Shown: positions 8,173-18,339, counted from the first letter of the stretch. The stretch: 64,000 nucleotides of DNA from an uncultured Alphaproteobacteria bacterium (GCA_944390765.1 CALXQM010000010.1:1-64000), one strand, 5' to 3'. Notes: generated by a model from the sequence alone, not told the origin. Numbers and translations are program-made.

Positions 8173-9417
8173 TTAATGAAATAGCATACCTTTATTCACT
8201 AACATTTTCTTCAGATTTTGTTCTTCATTAGCATCTCTTTCAAAACTATCTTTATAAGGTTTTATATTACCGACTAACACGCTAAATGTAAAATCTTTGA
8301 TTTCTTCTTCGCTTGAATTATGCATGTATTTGCATTTACAAATACCGCTATTATTTATATTATTTGCTATTTTTGACCAAAGCATTTCACAGTTGTTACA
8401 CATTGCATAATATGAAATGAAACACTGAGATGTTGTTATTGGTGTATTTAAGTAATCTAAATCATAAGCCAATAGGTATTCTGTATGTACTAATTGCCTT
8501 AAATTCATGAAATAAAAGTCTCTGGAAGATTCTATATTTTTCATAAATTCCATTGGATTTTCTTCTAAACATTGCATATTAATATAATAATCAAAATACA
8601 CAAAATATTCTTGTACTGATGACATAAATTCCTGAAATATAGTATCAGCTATTTTCTGATAACCTGAGGCAATTAATTCACGAATGTTTATTGCCATACT
8701 ATTTGCTATACATATATTTGTAATACCATAATCAATTCTATATGTTGTTTCGATAAATTGTCTTATATTATTCAAGTTATAAATATCTTCTATGATATTA
8801 CTATATTCAAAAGATTCTAAATAATTCTTATATTCATTAATATCATCAAACTCGTCCCCGCATAGCCTAGATAATGTATCGATATCATTTTGTCTTGCAC
8901 AATGAACGGCTTCTAATATATTTTCTTCTTCTAAACCTGCTATCTCTGGTAAAATGTCGTAGAGACTAGTATTTGATACTATTGCATCACAGGCTAAAAT
9001 TTCACTACAATATTCATAAATTATAGGAATAAATTTTAAAATCTCTTTTTTATGTTTTTCTCCTCTTATTACATCATATAATTGGTTGCACATAGAATTT
9101 TTTTGTCCGACACATATAGTTTCTGAAACTCCTTGAATAGGAAACACATTATTTACATAGAACTTAACTACATTATTTTCTTTTAAGTACGCTAATAAAT
9201 TCACATATCCACCATTAGTTCTGTTTCTAGGTTCCCATCCAGATACAATATTTGCTACAGTAACAAATAACCCCTCTTGTGGTACTTTATTTTGAATATC
9301 ATACAACTCCAATATACTATGAGGTACTTTTATAGCTCCTCCAGTATTGCGAATCCATGTACCATAACACGAAAAATATTGAATAAAATGAAATGCAATT
9401 AATAAATATATTTTCAT
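8173..9417 (-). CDS. Secreted cysteine-rich protein of unknown function
   Basis: The protein has 414 residues and no recognised family. A hydrophobic signal (MKIYLLIAFHFIQYFSCYG) precedes a mostly helical body containing many cysteines, including a cluster near the end (CFISYYAMCNNCEMLW, then ICKCKYMH). The paired CxxC-like spacing suggests disulfides or a metal site in the periplasm or outside the cell. The start ATG overlaps the stop of the preceding 153-residue gene by four bases, so it is the last gene of the AsmA-SIMPL operon. Translational coupling to an envelope operon argues for an envelope-linked role, but no function can be assigned. Confidence 0.75.
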   Translation of the reverse strand: MKIYLLIAFHFIQYFSCYGTWIRNTGGAIKVPHSILELYDIQNKVPQEGLFVTVANIVSGWEPRNRTNGGYVNLLAYLKENNVVKFYVNNVFPIQGVSETICVGQKNSMCNQLYDVIRGEKHKKEILKFIPIIYEYCSEILACDAIVSNTSLYDILPEIAGLEEENILEAVHCARQNDIDTLSRLCGDEFDDINEYKNYLESFEYSNIIEDIYNLNNIRQFIETTYRIDYGITNICIANSMAINIRELIASGYQKIADTIFQEFMSSVQEYFVYFDYYINMQCLEENPMEFMKNIESSRDFYFMNLRQLVHTEYLLAYDLDYLNTPITTSQCFISYYAMCNNCEMLWSKIANNINNSGICKCKYMHNSSEEEIKDFTFSVLVGNIKPYKDSFERDANEEQNLKKMLVNKGMLFH

Positions 9418-9875
9418 TTCTGTTTAGTCTTATTAAATTGAGTCAATAACTCATCTTTAATTTGATAATAATCACTTAAGAGTAAAACACTATTTAATAC
9501 TGTAGGAACAGTCAAAAGACTGCTTATTGTATATTTTTCAGATAGAGATTTTAATTTACTTAAAGCTTGCTTTTTACAATCGTCTATAGATAAACTTTTA
9601 TCTAACATATTATGTACACCCGCTTCTAACTGTTTAGAAATTGTATACATTCTCCAATATGCATCATTGTAATATTTTTTATCGGAATTTACATCTATAT
9701 GATTATCTATATCCAATTCAAAATTAATTTTTTGCTGCTGGGCAAATTTATTTAGTAATAAAATCTGAGATTGTAAAATTTCATCTGTTGGAGCTTTAAT
9801 AATGAACTTAGAAGTGTATGTACTACTAGCATAATCAACTAATAATATTAAATTAAATAATATAAACTTTTTCAT
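9414..9875 (-). CDS. Small secreted helical protein of unknown function
   Basis: This 153-residue protein starts with a signal peptide (MKKFILFNLILLVDYASS) and continues as a mostly helical domain (LQSQILLLNKFAQQQKINFEL; LSKLKSLSEKYT-like helices) with a single cysteine in DDCKKQ. It ends in a Lys/Gln-rich tail. It overlaps the downstream 414-residue secreted gene by four bases and follows the SIMPL gene by 66 bases, so it is very probably co-transcribed with both. No catalytic motif is visible. Confidence 0.7.
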   Translation of the reverse strand: MKKFILFNLILLVDYASSTYTSKFIIKAPTDEILQSQILLLNKFAQQQKINFELDIDNHIDVNSDKKYYNDAYWRMYTISKQLEAGVHNMLDKSLSIDDCKKQALSKLKSLSEKYTISSLLTVPTVLNSVLLLSDYYQIKDELLTQFNKTKQK

Positions 9876-9941
9876 ATTATTTACCCTATAACTACCATTT
9901 ACATGATAACATAAATATATATAAAGAACAACAAATATTTA

Positions 9942-10703
9942 CTATTTTATTTCCACATCTATTCTTATTGAAGCTTTAATTTTTCTTTTAGGCACTTGTA
10001 ATGTGTTTTCCTCTTCATTTATATTATGATTGTTTTTGGCATTTAGTTTCTGTATATAAAGTCCATTTAAGTCATTATATTGAACTTGAAAAATAGATTC
10101 ATGAACTCTATATATATTTTTTATTCTTACATCCAAGGCATCAGCTAGATCATGTGCTTTCTTTAAAGCTTTTTTCGCAACTTCCATTGCTATTTCATGT
10201 TTTATTTCATCACATAAAGAATATTTAAAATCAAGGTGATTTACAGAAAATGCAATGTCTTGTTTGTACAGATCTGACAGATTGTTTTTTAAGTTTAAAA
10301 TAGTATCAATTTTTTTCGATTTAATAGTGAGTCTATACCCCATTCGATATATTGGTGAAGTATCTTGAGTTTTTTTAATATTACGATTTTCTTCTTTTGT
10401 AAAAAAAGAAAATTCCATATCTTCTTCATCTATATCATGTTCATGAAAAAAATCCTCGATTTTTTCTTTAGTACTAGTAACAGATTTATGTAACTGAGAT
10501 TGATTAGTTCCTACTTTGTCAAAAACTAATATCCAATTAGCTCTATTTGCTTGAACTTCTTTTTCTATTTCAGCATTAGCTTCTATACATCTCGGATTTA
10601 TAGCTATACCTTCTTGTATACGATACATAAATCCAATACAAATAATGATGGATAATATTGCAAATAATAAGAAAAAATTTGATGTACTTATTTTTATTTC
10701 CAT
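9942..10703 (-). CDS. SIMPL-domain (DUF541) membrane-anchored protein
   Basis: The protein has 253 residues with an N-terminal membrane anchor at ~10-28 (FFLLFAILSIIICIGFMY) and a SIMPL/DUF541 domain facing the periplasm. Family hallmarks include the WILVFDKVG opening strand, helices around SVTSTKEKIEDFFHEHDI, and the AKKALKKAHDLADALDVRIKNIYRVHE block near residue 185. The last is the conserved 'A...A..LA..LG..LG.v..i.E' element. SIMPL proteins form oligomeric periplasmic rings and are linked to envelope or oxidative stress, but their biochemical role is unclear. It lies seven bases after the AsmA-like gene, so it is operonic with it. Confidence 0.85.
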   Translation of the reverse strand: MEIKISTSNFFLLFAILSIIICIGFMYRIQEGIAINPRCIEANAEIEKEVQANRANWILVFDKVGTNQSQLHKSVTSTKEKIEDFFHEHDIDEEDMEFSFFTKEENRNIKKTQDTSPIYRMGYRLTIKSKKIDTILNLKNNLSDLYKQDIAFSVNHLDFKYSLCDEIKHEIAMEVAKKALKKAHDLADALDVRIKNIYRVHESIFQVQYNDLNGLYIQKLNAKNNHNINEEENTLQVPKRKIKASIRIDVEIK

Positions 10704-10710
10704 TTTACAC

Positions 10711-13700
10711 CTATCTTACAGTTTTCCTTCTATTAATTTTTACGCCAAATTTGTTTTCTGAAACTGATTGCATTTGTTCAGAAACTTTATCATCATTCTT
10801 TATTTTATTAGACACAACATTGTCAAAAGCTTGATTGGTAAATGGATCTGTAACTTTATCTAAGGATTGATGTTCATATACGAAATTATTATTAAAATTT
10901 TCATCTATTGTTGGTAACGTATTACCAAATATTTCAGAAATTGTATTCGTATTTATAAATTTTAATGGTTTTATAGATAAAGTTGGATGGTCAAAAGAAC
11001 CAGTTACTTGATATGGTGCTGCATAAACTCCATTTAATTTATTAGCATTTAAAGTTGCGGATGAAAGTACAGATATTCCTGAAATTCTAAATTGATCTGA
11101 TAATCTATCGTATGTACCATTATAAGAAATTCCTACGGCAGGTCCTATAGCTTTACCATTTTCAATAGTGATTATTTTATCCGATAGAACAAAACTACCT
11201 AAACAAGTATTAAATCCTACTGAGTAATTAGTTGTGTCATTAATTCCTTTCATTGATGAAAATGATATTAATCTTGTTAAATTATCATTTTTTGCAATGA
11301 AATCTGTAATTTCAAAAGCGCCTGACATGGCCTGTTCGGAAATTAAATTATTTTTAGCAACTATATTGATAGTACCGCCATTTACTGAATTAGAAATTTT
11401 AAAGAATTTTAAGAAATATCCTGCATCCGACGCAGATAATGAAATAATACTTTCATTTTGCTTTAATTGTGGTTGTGCTAATAATGCTAACGTTGTGTTA
11501 TCTCCTATAACACCGTAACAACCGCCTTTAATTAATTTTCCGTTTTTAATATCAAAGCTTCCTTTTACATTTTTTATTAAATATGTATCAGCAAGAGTTA
11601 ATTCGGAAATATTCATATATCCAGAAATAATTTCATTATTTGGAACAGCCTTAAATAGGTTTAATAAAATATTTGAGTTTAATTTTTCTCCTATAATAGA
11701 TACAGAAAGTTGTTGTAAATCATCTCTTAATATATTTATTTTTGATGATGTATCATTTGTAACAAAATCATTAAATATACACTTATGTAAATATCCGTTA
11801 TTATCAATGATAATATGACCAGAAATTTTATTGTCTGCTGTATCTAAAGATATATTAGAAATATCCCATATATTATCTTTTATTAAAATATTGGCTGATA
11901 AATTTCCTTCCGCACTTTTAAGCTTCATATCACCTAAAATAGGTAAATTCAATAAAGCGTCTTTTAGATTTACATTAACGTCGTAGTTTGTTTCATTAGG
12001 ATTCCATCTTGATGCTAATGTCATTGAATAATCCCCTAAACAAATTTTATCTATATTAGGAATCATAGCTTTTAAAAAAGATGAATTTGATTTGAAATGA
12101 AACTCCGCTGTTCCACTATTGTTTTTTAGGTTTTCTTCCATGGATAAGAAGATATTATCTTTACCTTCATAAATATCTCCACATAATACTAGTTCATTAT
12201 CATTCCATGAAAATTTCATTTCTTTTGAGTTATCAGAAGATTTTAATATTCCATTACCTTCTACGATTCTGAAAGGTAATGATTTTTGTTCTAAATTGTC
12301 TCCAGAAATTTTTACTAATTTCATATTAATATTAGCAGAATTTGCAATATTTAATTTTTCTATAGGTAATTGGTTTAATTTTGTAGAAATATCTGCTACA
12401 TACTTTTTAACATCTGAAATAGCTACATCTGCATTGATATTCCCAATCCACGAATTATCTTTGTTTGAAATAAAGAAGTCACCGCTATTAATAATGGTAT
12501 CATTTAATTTTGCTTTTGATAATTTTATATCAAAACCATCGTTACAAATAGAACCAGTCGCTTCAATATTTTTTACGATAGATCCATTTAAATCCATTTG
12601 AGCATCACTGATTTTAAATATACCATTACTGACAACCATAGGATCTTCAATATTCTTTTTTTCAAAAGACATTGCCCCTTTTAAATCAACCTTAAATAGG
12701 TCTAACTTAAATCCTGGAATATAATTTTTAAATGATGGGGCTATAGATTTACTAAAGTTTTCTGGTAATAATGAAGACATTTCTGATATATTAATATTAG
12801 ATAGACTAAGAGTTCCATTTATGTTTGCCACATTCAACATATTGTATTCAATCATTGGAATTGATATTCCAGTGAGCTGAATATCTGACATATCATAATT
12901 TAAATTCAAAGAATTTATGTAAATACCTTCTTCAGAAAATGTTCCTGAAATGCTTCCATTATTTATCGCTTTGCCAATATTAGGCGATAAAATATTCTTT
13001 ACAGGAAGTTTTACTGATCCACTTCCTCCTACTAAATCAAAATCACCGTCAATTATTGTGTTATTTTTACAGTTTAAATGTATAACTCCAGATATTGGTA
13101 AATTGTTTTGTAGGATTGATTTTATAATATGGTTATTAATAGGAACATTTCTTTTCGAAAGAGCTTCCCCTATACAAATAGGGTTACAGGCATCTAAATT
13201 TATAACGTATTTATCAGAATTACCTATAGAAGCCCTAATTATATTGAAATTTGAAAAATATTCCTGACCAGGAAATTTTATTTTGAAAGAAACCGCCCTT
13301 GGAAATTTGGTACCCCCTATGTAATGGCAGTATAAGTTTTTTAAGTTCCAAATTATGCCATTTTCTTCTATATTAACATCCGCATTTAAAATTTTTACAT
13401 TGATAGCGTTATTTAAAAGATTATTTATACCTTGTAATAATGATAAAGGTTCATAGAGAGATTTTTTCGTGTTTGCTTTTTCAAAATTTGGATCGAAATG
13501 TATTGTATTAAAATCATCAGATAATTTTACATTAATCTTAGGATTAATAATTGAAATACCATTAGTAATTAATTTTTGAGTTTTAATAGATTCCCAGATA
13601 TTTGGGAAGATTGATATAGATGGTATAATAATGTCATCTATTTTTAATTTTTTAATATTAATTTCTGGAGAATTCATTTCTGTATTCCATGATATATTGC

Positions 13701-14040
13701 TGGATTTAGTTGAAAAATCTGCATCAGGGAATAAATTAGTAATATGCTTATCAATTAATAATGAAATAAATTTATTTTCTACAGAACCAAATTGCATGAA
13801 AATACATAATAATATTGTAGATATGAATATTCCTACTAAACTACCTATAGTCAGAAAAGAAAAAACTCTCATAAATTTCATCAGATAATTAGAGATAGGT
13901 CTTATTATCATTATTGAAAATGATTCTTTTACATAATTTCGAGGAGAGAAATCTAATTCAATATTATCTGAAATCACATCGCTGTGTAGAATAGAAGTCT
14001 TTCTTTTTATTAACTTTACAGCATTACTAAAAAAATTCAT
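10711..14040 (-). CDS. AsmA/YhdP-like large envelope protein (DUF3971, AsmA-like C-terminal)
   Basis: This ~1109-residue protein has one membrane anchor at ~55-85 (VFSFLTIGSLVGIFISTILLCIF) and a very long periplasmic beta-rich body made of repeated 'N.s..i..l' strands. This is typical of AsmA/TamB/YhdP bridge proteins that move phospholipid between the two membranes. The C-terminal part (GPAVGISYNGTYDRLSDQFRI, then PYQVTGSFDHPTLSIKPL) matches the AsmA-like C-terminal region. A frame extension reaches a TTG at 14052, but ATG at 14040 gives a normal N-terminus. It heads a four-gene leftward operon with SIMPL and two secreted orphans and is divergent from dnaB. Several plus-strand frames inside it are shadows. 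Confidence 0.85.
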   Translation of the reverse strand: MNFFSNAVKLIKRKTSILHSDVISDNIELDFSPRNYVKESFSIMIIRPISNYLMKFMRVFSFLTIGSLVGIFISTILLCIFMQFGSVENKFISLLIDKHITNLFPDADFSTKSSNISWNTEMNSPEINIKKLKIDDIIIPSISIFPNIWESIKTQKLITNGISIINPKINVKLSDDFNTIHFDPNFEKANTKKSLYEPLSLLQGINNLLNNAINVKILNADVNIEENGIIWNLKNLYCHYIGGTKFPRAVSFKIKFPGQEYFSNFNIIRASIGNSDKYVINLDACNPICIGEALSKRNVPINNHIIKSILQNNLPISGVIHLNCKNNTIIDGDFDLVGGSGSVKLPVKNILSPNIGKAINNGSISGTFSEEGIYINSLNLNYDMSDIQLTGISIPMIEYNMLNVANINGTLSLSNINISEMSSLLPENFSKSIAPSFKNYIPGFKLDLFKVDLKGAMSFEKKNIEDPMVVSNGIFKISDAQMDLNGSIVKNIEATGSICNDGFDIKLSKAKLNDTIINSGDFFISNKDNSWIGNINADVAISDVKKYVADISTKLNQLPIEKLNIANSANINMKLVKISGDNLEQKSLPFRIVEGNGILKSSDNSKEMKFSWNDNELVLCGDIYEGKDNIFLSMEENLKNNSGTAEFHFKSNSSFLKAMIPNIDKICLGDYSMTLASRWNPNETNYDVNVNLKDALLNLPILGDMKLKSAEGNLSANILIKDNIWDISNISLDTADNKISGHIIIDNNGYLHKCIFNDFVTNDTSSKINILRDDLQQLSVSIIGEKLNSNILLNLFKAVPNNEIISGYMNISELTLADTYLIKNVKGSFDIKNGKLIKGGCYGVIGDNTTLALLAQPQLKQNESIISLSASDAGYFLKFFKISNSVNGGTINIVAKNNLISEQAMSGAFEITDFIAKNDNLTRLISFSSMKGINDTTNYSVGFNTCLGSFVLSDKIITIENGKAIGPAVGISYNGTYDRLSDQFRISGISVLSSATLNANKLNGVYAAPYQVTGSFDHPTLSIKPLKFINTNTISEIFGNTLPTIDENFNNNFVYEHQSLDKVTDPFTNQAFDNVVSNKIKNDDKVSEQMQSVSENKFGVKINRRKTVR

Positions 14041-14189
14041 AACACAAACCAAATCTTTTATTTTCTATTTTGCATCAAAAGTTTTTTATAAAAAGTTAAC
14101 AAAATCTAGAAAAACTATAAAATTTAATAAAAAATATTAATCTCTGTTTTCTTATTAATTATGTTTCTTGAGAGTTAGCTAATTTAGCC

Positions 14190-14217
14190 TTGAAGGTTTT
14201 ATAATAGCTAGTATAAT
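14190..14217 (+). promoter_or_regulatory. Candidate sigma70-type promoter for dnaB operon
   Basis: TTGAAG (14190-14195), a 16-base spacer and TATAAT (14212-14217) lie 26 bases before the TTG start of dnaB. A purine-rich leader (AAAAGGAAAAAAAGGCAAAG) follows and probably contains the ribosome-binding site. Confidence 0.6.
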
Positions 14218-14242
14218 TACAAAAGGAAAAAAAGGCAAAGAA

Positions 14243-15688
14243 TTGGATCCTATAGAAACTAAGTACAATGAAGAGAGGATGAGAGAGTTGCCTCATAATG
14301 ATGAGGCAGAGCAGTCATTGTTAGGGATAATTATGCTTAATAATGAGTGTTTTGAGGATATTGCAGATATTGTTCTACCATCTTATTTTTATGTACCGGC
14401 TAATGGAAAAATTTTCGAAGCTATAAGAGTATTAATAGCGCAAGATTCGGTTGTAGATCCAATTACAATAAATAATTATTTTGAGAAAAATAAAAGTTTA
14501 CAACAATCGAATATCAAAAATTATCTTATTGAATTAGTAAATTCGGTGATTACTACTTCTGCTGCTGTTGATTATGCGAAAATTATATATGATCTATATG
14601 TTCGTAGGCAGTTGATACTTATTGGGGAGAATATAATATATGATGCTACTAATAAGTTTGGTTCAAATATTGCTGGATCAGAACAAATAGAGGTAGCGGA
14701 ATCTAAATTATATGAATTAGCAACATCGAATGTGCAAGATAATTGTTTGAGTTTTTTTGAAATTTCAAATAAAGCAATAAAAACTATCGAGAATGCTTTT
14801 AAAAGTGATAATAAACTTGCAGGAATTACCACAGGTTTTATTGATTTAGATAGAAAGCTAGGCGGATTAAATCGTTCGGATTTAATAATTTTAGCAGGTA
14901 GACCATCTATGGGTAAAACAGCACTAGCTACTAATATAGCATTTAAAGTTGCTTTAGAAAATCTTTTAGGTCGCGAGAATTCAGGGAAAGTTGCTTTTTT
15001 TTCATTAGAAATGTCAGCAGAACAATTGGTAGTACGTATATTATCTCAAGAATGTGAAATACCATTTGAACGAATTCGTAAAGGTGAATTTAAAAATGAG
15101 CATTTTGAAAAAATAGCATCGATGACAAAGAAAATACAATCTATTCCATTGTTTATAGATGATACTCCAGCCTTAACTGTAGCTTCTTTAAGGACTAGAG
15201 CGAGGAAATTAAAAAGGCAAAAGGGATTGGATCTAATAGTGATAGATTATCTACAATTATTGGTTGGAGATAATAATAAGCGTAATGATAATCGAGTACA
15301 AGAAATTTCAGGAATTACAAGAGCATTAAAAGCTTTAGCGAAAGAGCTGGATATACCAATTATAGCGTTATCACAATTGTCACGAGCTGTAGAAGTCAGA
15401 GACGACAAACGACCTCAATTAGCGGATTTACGTGAATCAGGATCTATTGAACAAGATGCAGACGTAGTTATGTTTGTATTTAGGGAAGAATACTATTTAG
15501 ATAGAGCACCTCCTGCTGAAAATAATTCAGAATATCAAAAATGGGTAGAAAAAGCTCAAAATGTTCGAAATAAAGCAGAGGTTATTATTGCAAAACAAAG
15601 AAATGGTCCTATCGGGAAAGTTGAACTCTTCTTTAATGGTCAGTATACTAAATTCGATAATCTGGGTGAAAATAGACAGAGTAATTAG
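14243..15688 (+). CDS. dnaB: Replicative DNA helicase DnaB
   Basis: The hexameric helicase that unwinds DNA at the fork has 481 residues here, the usual size. The N-terminal DnaB domain is seen in LPHNDEAEQSLLGIIMLNNECF. The RecA-like domain has Walker A GRPSMGKTALATNIA near residue 225, Walker B LIVIDYLQLL near 335, the ALSQLSRAVEVRDDKRPQLADLR arginine-finger region and the C-terminal VIIAKQRNGPIG loop. The start is TTG at 14243; the next in-frame ATG is 12 codons later and would cut conserved sequence only slightly, so the start is not certain. It is followed after two bases by alr, giving a dnaB-alr-mlaE-mlaF operon. Confidence 0.97.
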   Translation: MDPIETKYNEERMRELPHNDEAEQSLLGIIMLNNECFEDIADIVLPSYFYVPANGKIFEAIRVLIAQDSVVDPITINNYFEKNKSLQQSNIKNYLIELVNSVITTSAAVDYAKIIYDLYVRRQLILIGENIIYDATNKFGSNIAGSEQIEVAESKLYELATSNVQDNCLSFFEISNKAIKTIENAFKSDNKLAGITTGFIDLDRKLGGLNRSDLIILAGRPSMGKTALATNIAFKVALENLLGRENSGKVAFFSLEMSAEQLVVRILSQECEIPFERIRKGEFKNEHFEKIASMTKKIQSIPLFIDDTPALTVASLRTRARKLKRQKGLDLIVIDYLQLLVGDNNKRNDNRVQEISGITRALKALAKELDIPIIALSQLSRAVEVRDDKRPQLADLRESGSIEQDADVVMFVFREEYYLDRAPPAENNSEYQKWVEKAQNVRNKAEVIIAKQRNGPIGKVELFFNGQYTKFDNLGENRQSN

Positions 15689-15690
15689 TT

Positions 15691-16824
15691 ATGGAAGAAA
15701 AAATTGCTAGAGCTTTAAAAAAAGTAGAACCTCAGATTTTGTCTGTAGCCATAATAAATCTTGATAATCTTTCTTATAATTATCATAAGTTACAAACAGA
15801 ATTAGCTCCAAACTCTATAGTATCGGCAGTGGTAAAAGGGAATGCTTATGGTTTTGGTATGGTACCGATTAGTAAAAGATTATATAAAGAAGGTTGTAGA
15901 TATTTTTTTGTAGCTACAATTAATGAAGGAATAGAGCTTAGACATTCATTGCCTGATGAGAATGTGAAAATTTTTGTTCTAAGTGGAGTTATGCCAAATA
16001 CTGAGGGTTTATTCATAAATAATAAACTAATTCCTGTTTTAAATAATTATATGCAGGCAGAACTTTGGATTAATTTTGCTAAAAAGTTATATAAAAAATT
16101 AGATACAGTTGTTCATGTAGATACAGGCATGTCACGTAATGGTTTTTTTATTGAGGATGAAAATTATAGTCTAAAAAATATATTAACAAATTTAAATTTA
16201 TTATTTGTAATGAGTCATCTTGCTTGTGCTGATGAAGCGGATAATGAATTAAATAAAAAGCAATTAAATAGGTTCAAGATTGCCTTGAAACGTTTTGGAA
16301 ATCCTAAAGCTTGTCTTTCTGCCACAAATGGGATTTTTCTCGGAAAAGATTTTCAATTTGATATTGTAAGACCAGGCAAGGCATTATATGGTTTTAGTAT
16401 TAGAAAAGATAAAATAGGTACAGTAAAACCCGTAATGAATATTTTTTCTGCAATTGTTCAGATTAATCATCTTAAAAAAGGAGATACAGTAGGATATGGC
16501 GCGACATTTACAGCGGATAAAGATATGACTACTATTACTATAGGTATGGGTTACTCCGATGGATTTATGCGTAAATTTTCTGGTTTTGGTTATGGATTTT
16601 TTAAGGGGCATAAATTGCCAATGGTTGGGCGTATTTCTATGGATTATATTACATTAGATGCTTCTAGTGTTGATGAAAAATATTTAAAATTAGGAGAGTG
16701 GATAGCTTTAACAGAAGATTCTGATTATACTTTAGAAAATTGGGCTCTAGAATTAGGAACTATTCCTCATGAAATTTCATGTAGGTTGGGAGATAGAGTA
16801 AAAAGGGTGTATATAGAGGGATAA
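15691..16824 (+). CDS. alr: Alanine racemase
   Basis: This 377-residue PLP enzyme makes D-alanine for peptidoglycan. The PLP-lysine lies in VVKGNAYGFG near residue 50, where most family members read KADAYGHG, so the motif is slightly divergent. The second-domain catalytic Tyr is in VGYGATFTADKD, MVGRISMDYITLDAS is the substrate/PLP phosphate region, and GDRVKRVY closes the C-terminal beta domain. It starts two bases after dnaB and ends one base before mlaE. Together with ddl at 42364-43434 it supplies the D-Ala-D-Ala branch, so this organism makes a cell wall. Confidence 0.95.
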   Translation: MEEKIARALKKVEPQILSVAIINLDNLSYNYHKLQTELAPNSIVSAVVKGNAYGFGMVPISKRLYKEGCRYFFVATINEGIELRHSLPDENVKIFVLSGVMPNTEGLFINNKLIPVLNNYMQAELWINFAKKLYKKLDTVVHVDTGMSRNGFFIEDENYSLKNILTNLNLLFVMSHLACADEADNELNKKQLNRFKIALKRFGNPKACLSATNGIFLGKDFQFDIVRPGKALYGFSIRKDKIGTVKPVMNIFSAIVQINHLKKGDTVGYGATFTADKDMTTITIGMGYSDGFMRKFSGFGYGFFKGHKLPMVGRISMDYITLDASSVDEKYLKLGEWIALTEDSDYTLENWALELGTIPHEISCRLGDRVKRVYIEG

Positions 16825-16825
16825 T

Positions 16826-17599
16826 ATGAAATTATTATCAACATTGGGAAGATATTCATTAGCGACCTTACAAGAAATAGGTAGCGTTGCTATTTTTACG
16901 TTTAATGGATTGAAAAGTTGTTTCATTCCACCCTTTTATTTTAAGGAAATATGGAGACATATGGTTATAGTAGGTTTTTACTCATTACCTATTGTTGCAT
17001 TAACTGCTATGTTTGCTGGAATGATTATTGCGTTACAATGCTATGTCGGATTTACTAGGTTTAACGCTGAAGGCGCTATTGCAACCGTTGTATTAATTTG
17101 TATAACCAGAGAATTAGCTCCAGTATTTGCTGGGTTAATGGTAACAGGTAGAGTAGGCTCTGCTATAGCTGCTGAGATTGGGTCCATGAGAGTATCTGAT
17201 CAAATAGATGCATTAACTACTTTAGGCGTTGATCCGATGAAATTTCTTGTAGCTCCACGTATCATAGCAGGTGTAATAATGATGCCATTTTTAGTATTTA
17301 TTGCTGATATTATAGGAGTTATGGGAGGCTTTTTAATTTCAACTACTGTATTAAATTTTTCTGTTGGTTCATATATAACGCAAACAGTACAAAACCTTGA
17401 AATTATAGATGTCATTTCAGGATTGGTAAAGGCTTCATGTTTTGGATTTTGTATGGTGTGTTTTGGTTGTTATCATGGTTTTTATAGTGATTTAGGTGCT
17501 AGAGGAGTGGGTAATGCTACAACAAGTGCAGTAGTTGCATCTTGTATAGGTATCCTAGCATTGGATTATTTACTAACGGCGTTGTTTTTTGGGAAATGA
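16826..17599 (+). CDS. mlaE: MlaE-type ABC transporter permease
   Basis: The inner-membrane permease of the Mla phospholipid transport system has 257 residues. It shows the family's signature blocks: MFAGMIIALQCYVGFTRF, ELAPVFAGLMVTGRVGSAIAAEIGSMRVSDQIDAL near residues 92-130 and the C-terminal SCFGFCMVCFGCYHGF. About five membrane segments are visible. The stop TGA overlaps the ATG of the ATPase gene (ATGA), so the two are translationally coupled. The substrate-binding MlaD partner is not in this window. The system keeps outer-membrane lipid asymmetry, in line with lpxC and the AsmA-like protein nearby. Confidence 0.93.
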   Translation: MKLLSTLGRYSLATLQEIGSVAIFTFNGLKSCFIPPFYFKEIWRHMVIVGFYSLPIVALTAMFAGMIIALQCYVGFTRFNAEGAIATVVLICITRELAPVFAGLMVTGRVGSAIAAEIGSMRVSDQIDALTTLGVDPMKFLVAPRIIAGVIMMPFLVFIADIIGVMGGFLISTTVLNFSVGSYITQTVQNLEIIDVISGLVKASCFGFCMVCFGCYHGFYSDLGARGVGNATTSAVVASCIGILALDYLLTALFFGK

Positions 17600-18339
17600 G
17601 CAAAATAGAATTTAAAAATGTTCGAAAAGTTTTCGAAGGTGGATTAAGTGTTTTAAATGGTGTGAATTTAAGCATTGAAAATGGAGAATCACACATCATT
17701 TTAGGACAATCTGGCTGTGGAAAGTCTGTTTTAATGAAATGTCTGCTTGGTATATTTAAACTTAGCGAAGGTGATATCATTGTTGATGATTTGAGTGTAA
17801 ATGATAGAGAACATAGAAAAGAATATGTAAAAAAATTTAGTGTGTTGTTTCAAGGTAATGCTTTATTCGATTCTATGACTATCATAGAAAATGTTGAATT
17901 TGGAGCAAATCAAGTCTGTAAAGATAAAATTAAATGTAAAGAAATAGCTAAGGAAAAACTGTTAGCTGTTGGTTTGGAAGAAAGAGTATTTAATTTATAT
18001 CCTGCTGAAATTTCTGGCGGTATGCAAAAAAGAGCAGCCTTAGCGAGGGCTATTTCATTATCTCCCGAAATATTACTATTTGATGAACCAACATCCGGAT
18101 TAGATCCGATTACTGGTGGAATTATTTGTAATTTACTAAAAGATACTGTGAAATCTTTAGGAGTAACTTCAATTACTATTACTCATGATTTAAAAGTTGC
18201 GGAATTTTTATCTGATAGAGTCTCTGTTTTAAATAAAGGTGTATTGACATGGACAGGGCATGCAGATGATATGAAAAATTGTGGTAATGCATTTGTTGAG
18301 CATTTTTATAAAGCTTCTAATATAATATTAAAAAAATAG
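17596..18339 (+). CDS. mlaF: MlaF-type ABC transporter ATP-binding protein
   Basis: The ATPase subunit for MlaE has 247 residues. It shows Walker A LGQSGCGKSVLMK near residue 38, a Q-loop at VLFQGNALFDSMT (the MlaF-specific FQ..ALFDSMTV block), signature EISGGMQKRAALARAI, Walker B LLFDEPTSGLD and H-loop TITHDL. The frame is open from 17542, but ATG at 17596 is the right start. It overlaps the mlaE stop and begins MSKIEFKNVRK, as expected for the family. It ends two bases before the stop of the convergent REC-kinase gene. Confidence 0.95.
   Translation: MSKIEFKNVRKVFEGGLSVLNGVNLSIENGESHIILGQSGCGKSVLMKCLLGIFKLSEGDIIVDDLSVNDREHRKEYVKKFSVLFQGNALFDSMTIIENVEFGANQVCKDKIKCKEIAKEKLLAVGLEERVFNLYPAEISGGMQKRAALARAISLSPEILLFDEPTSGLDPITGGIICNLLKDTVKSLGVTSITITHDLKVAEFLSDRVSVLNKGVLTWTGHADDMKNCGNAFVEHFYKASNIILKK

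Noticed and set aside
11234-13888. Plus-strand frames inside the AsmA-like gene
   Set aside because: They are antisense shadows of a long, well-supported minus-strand gene.
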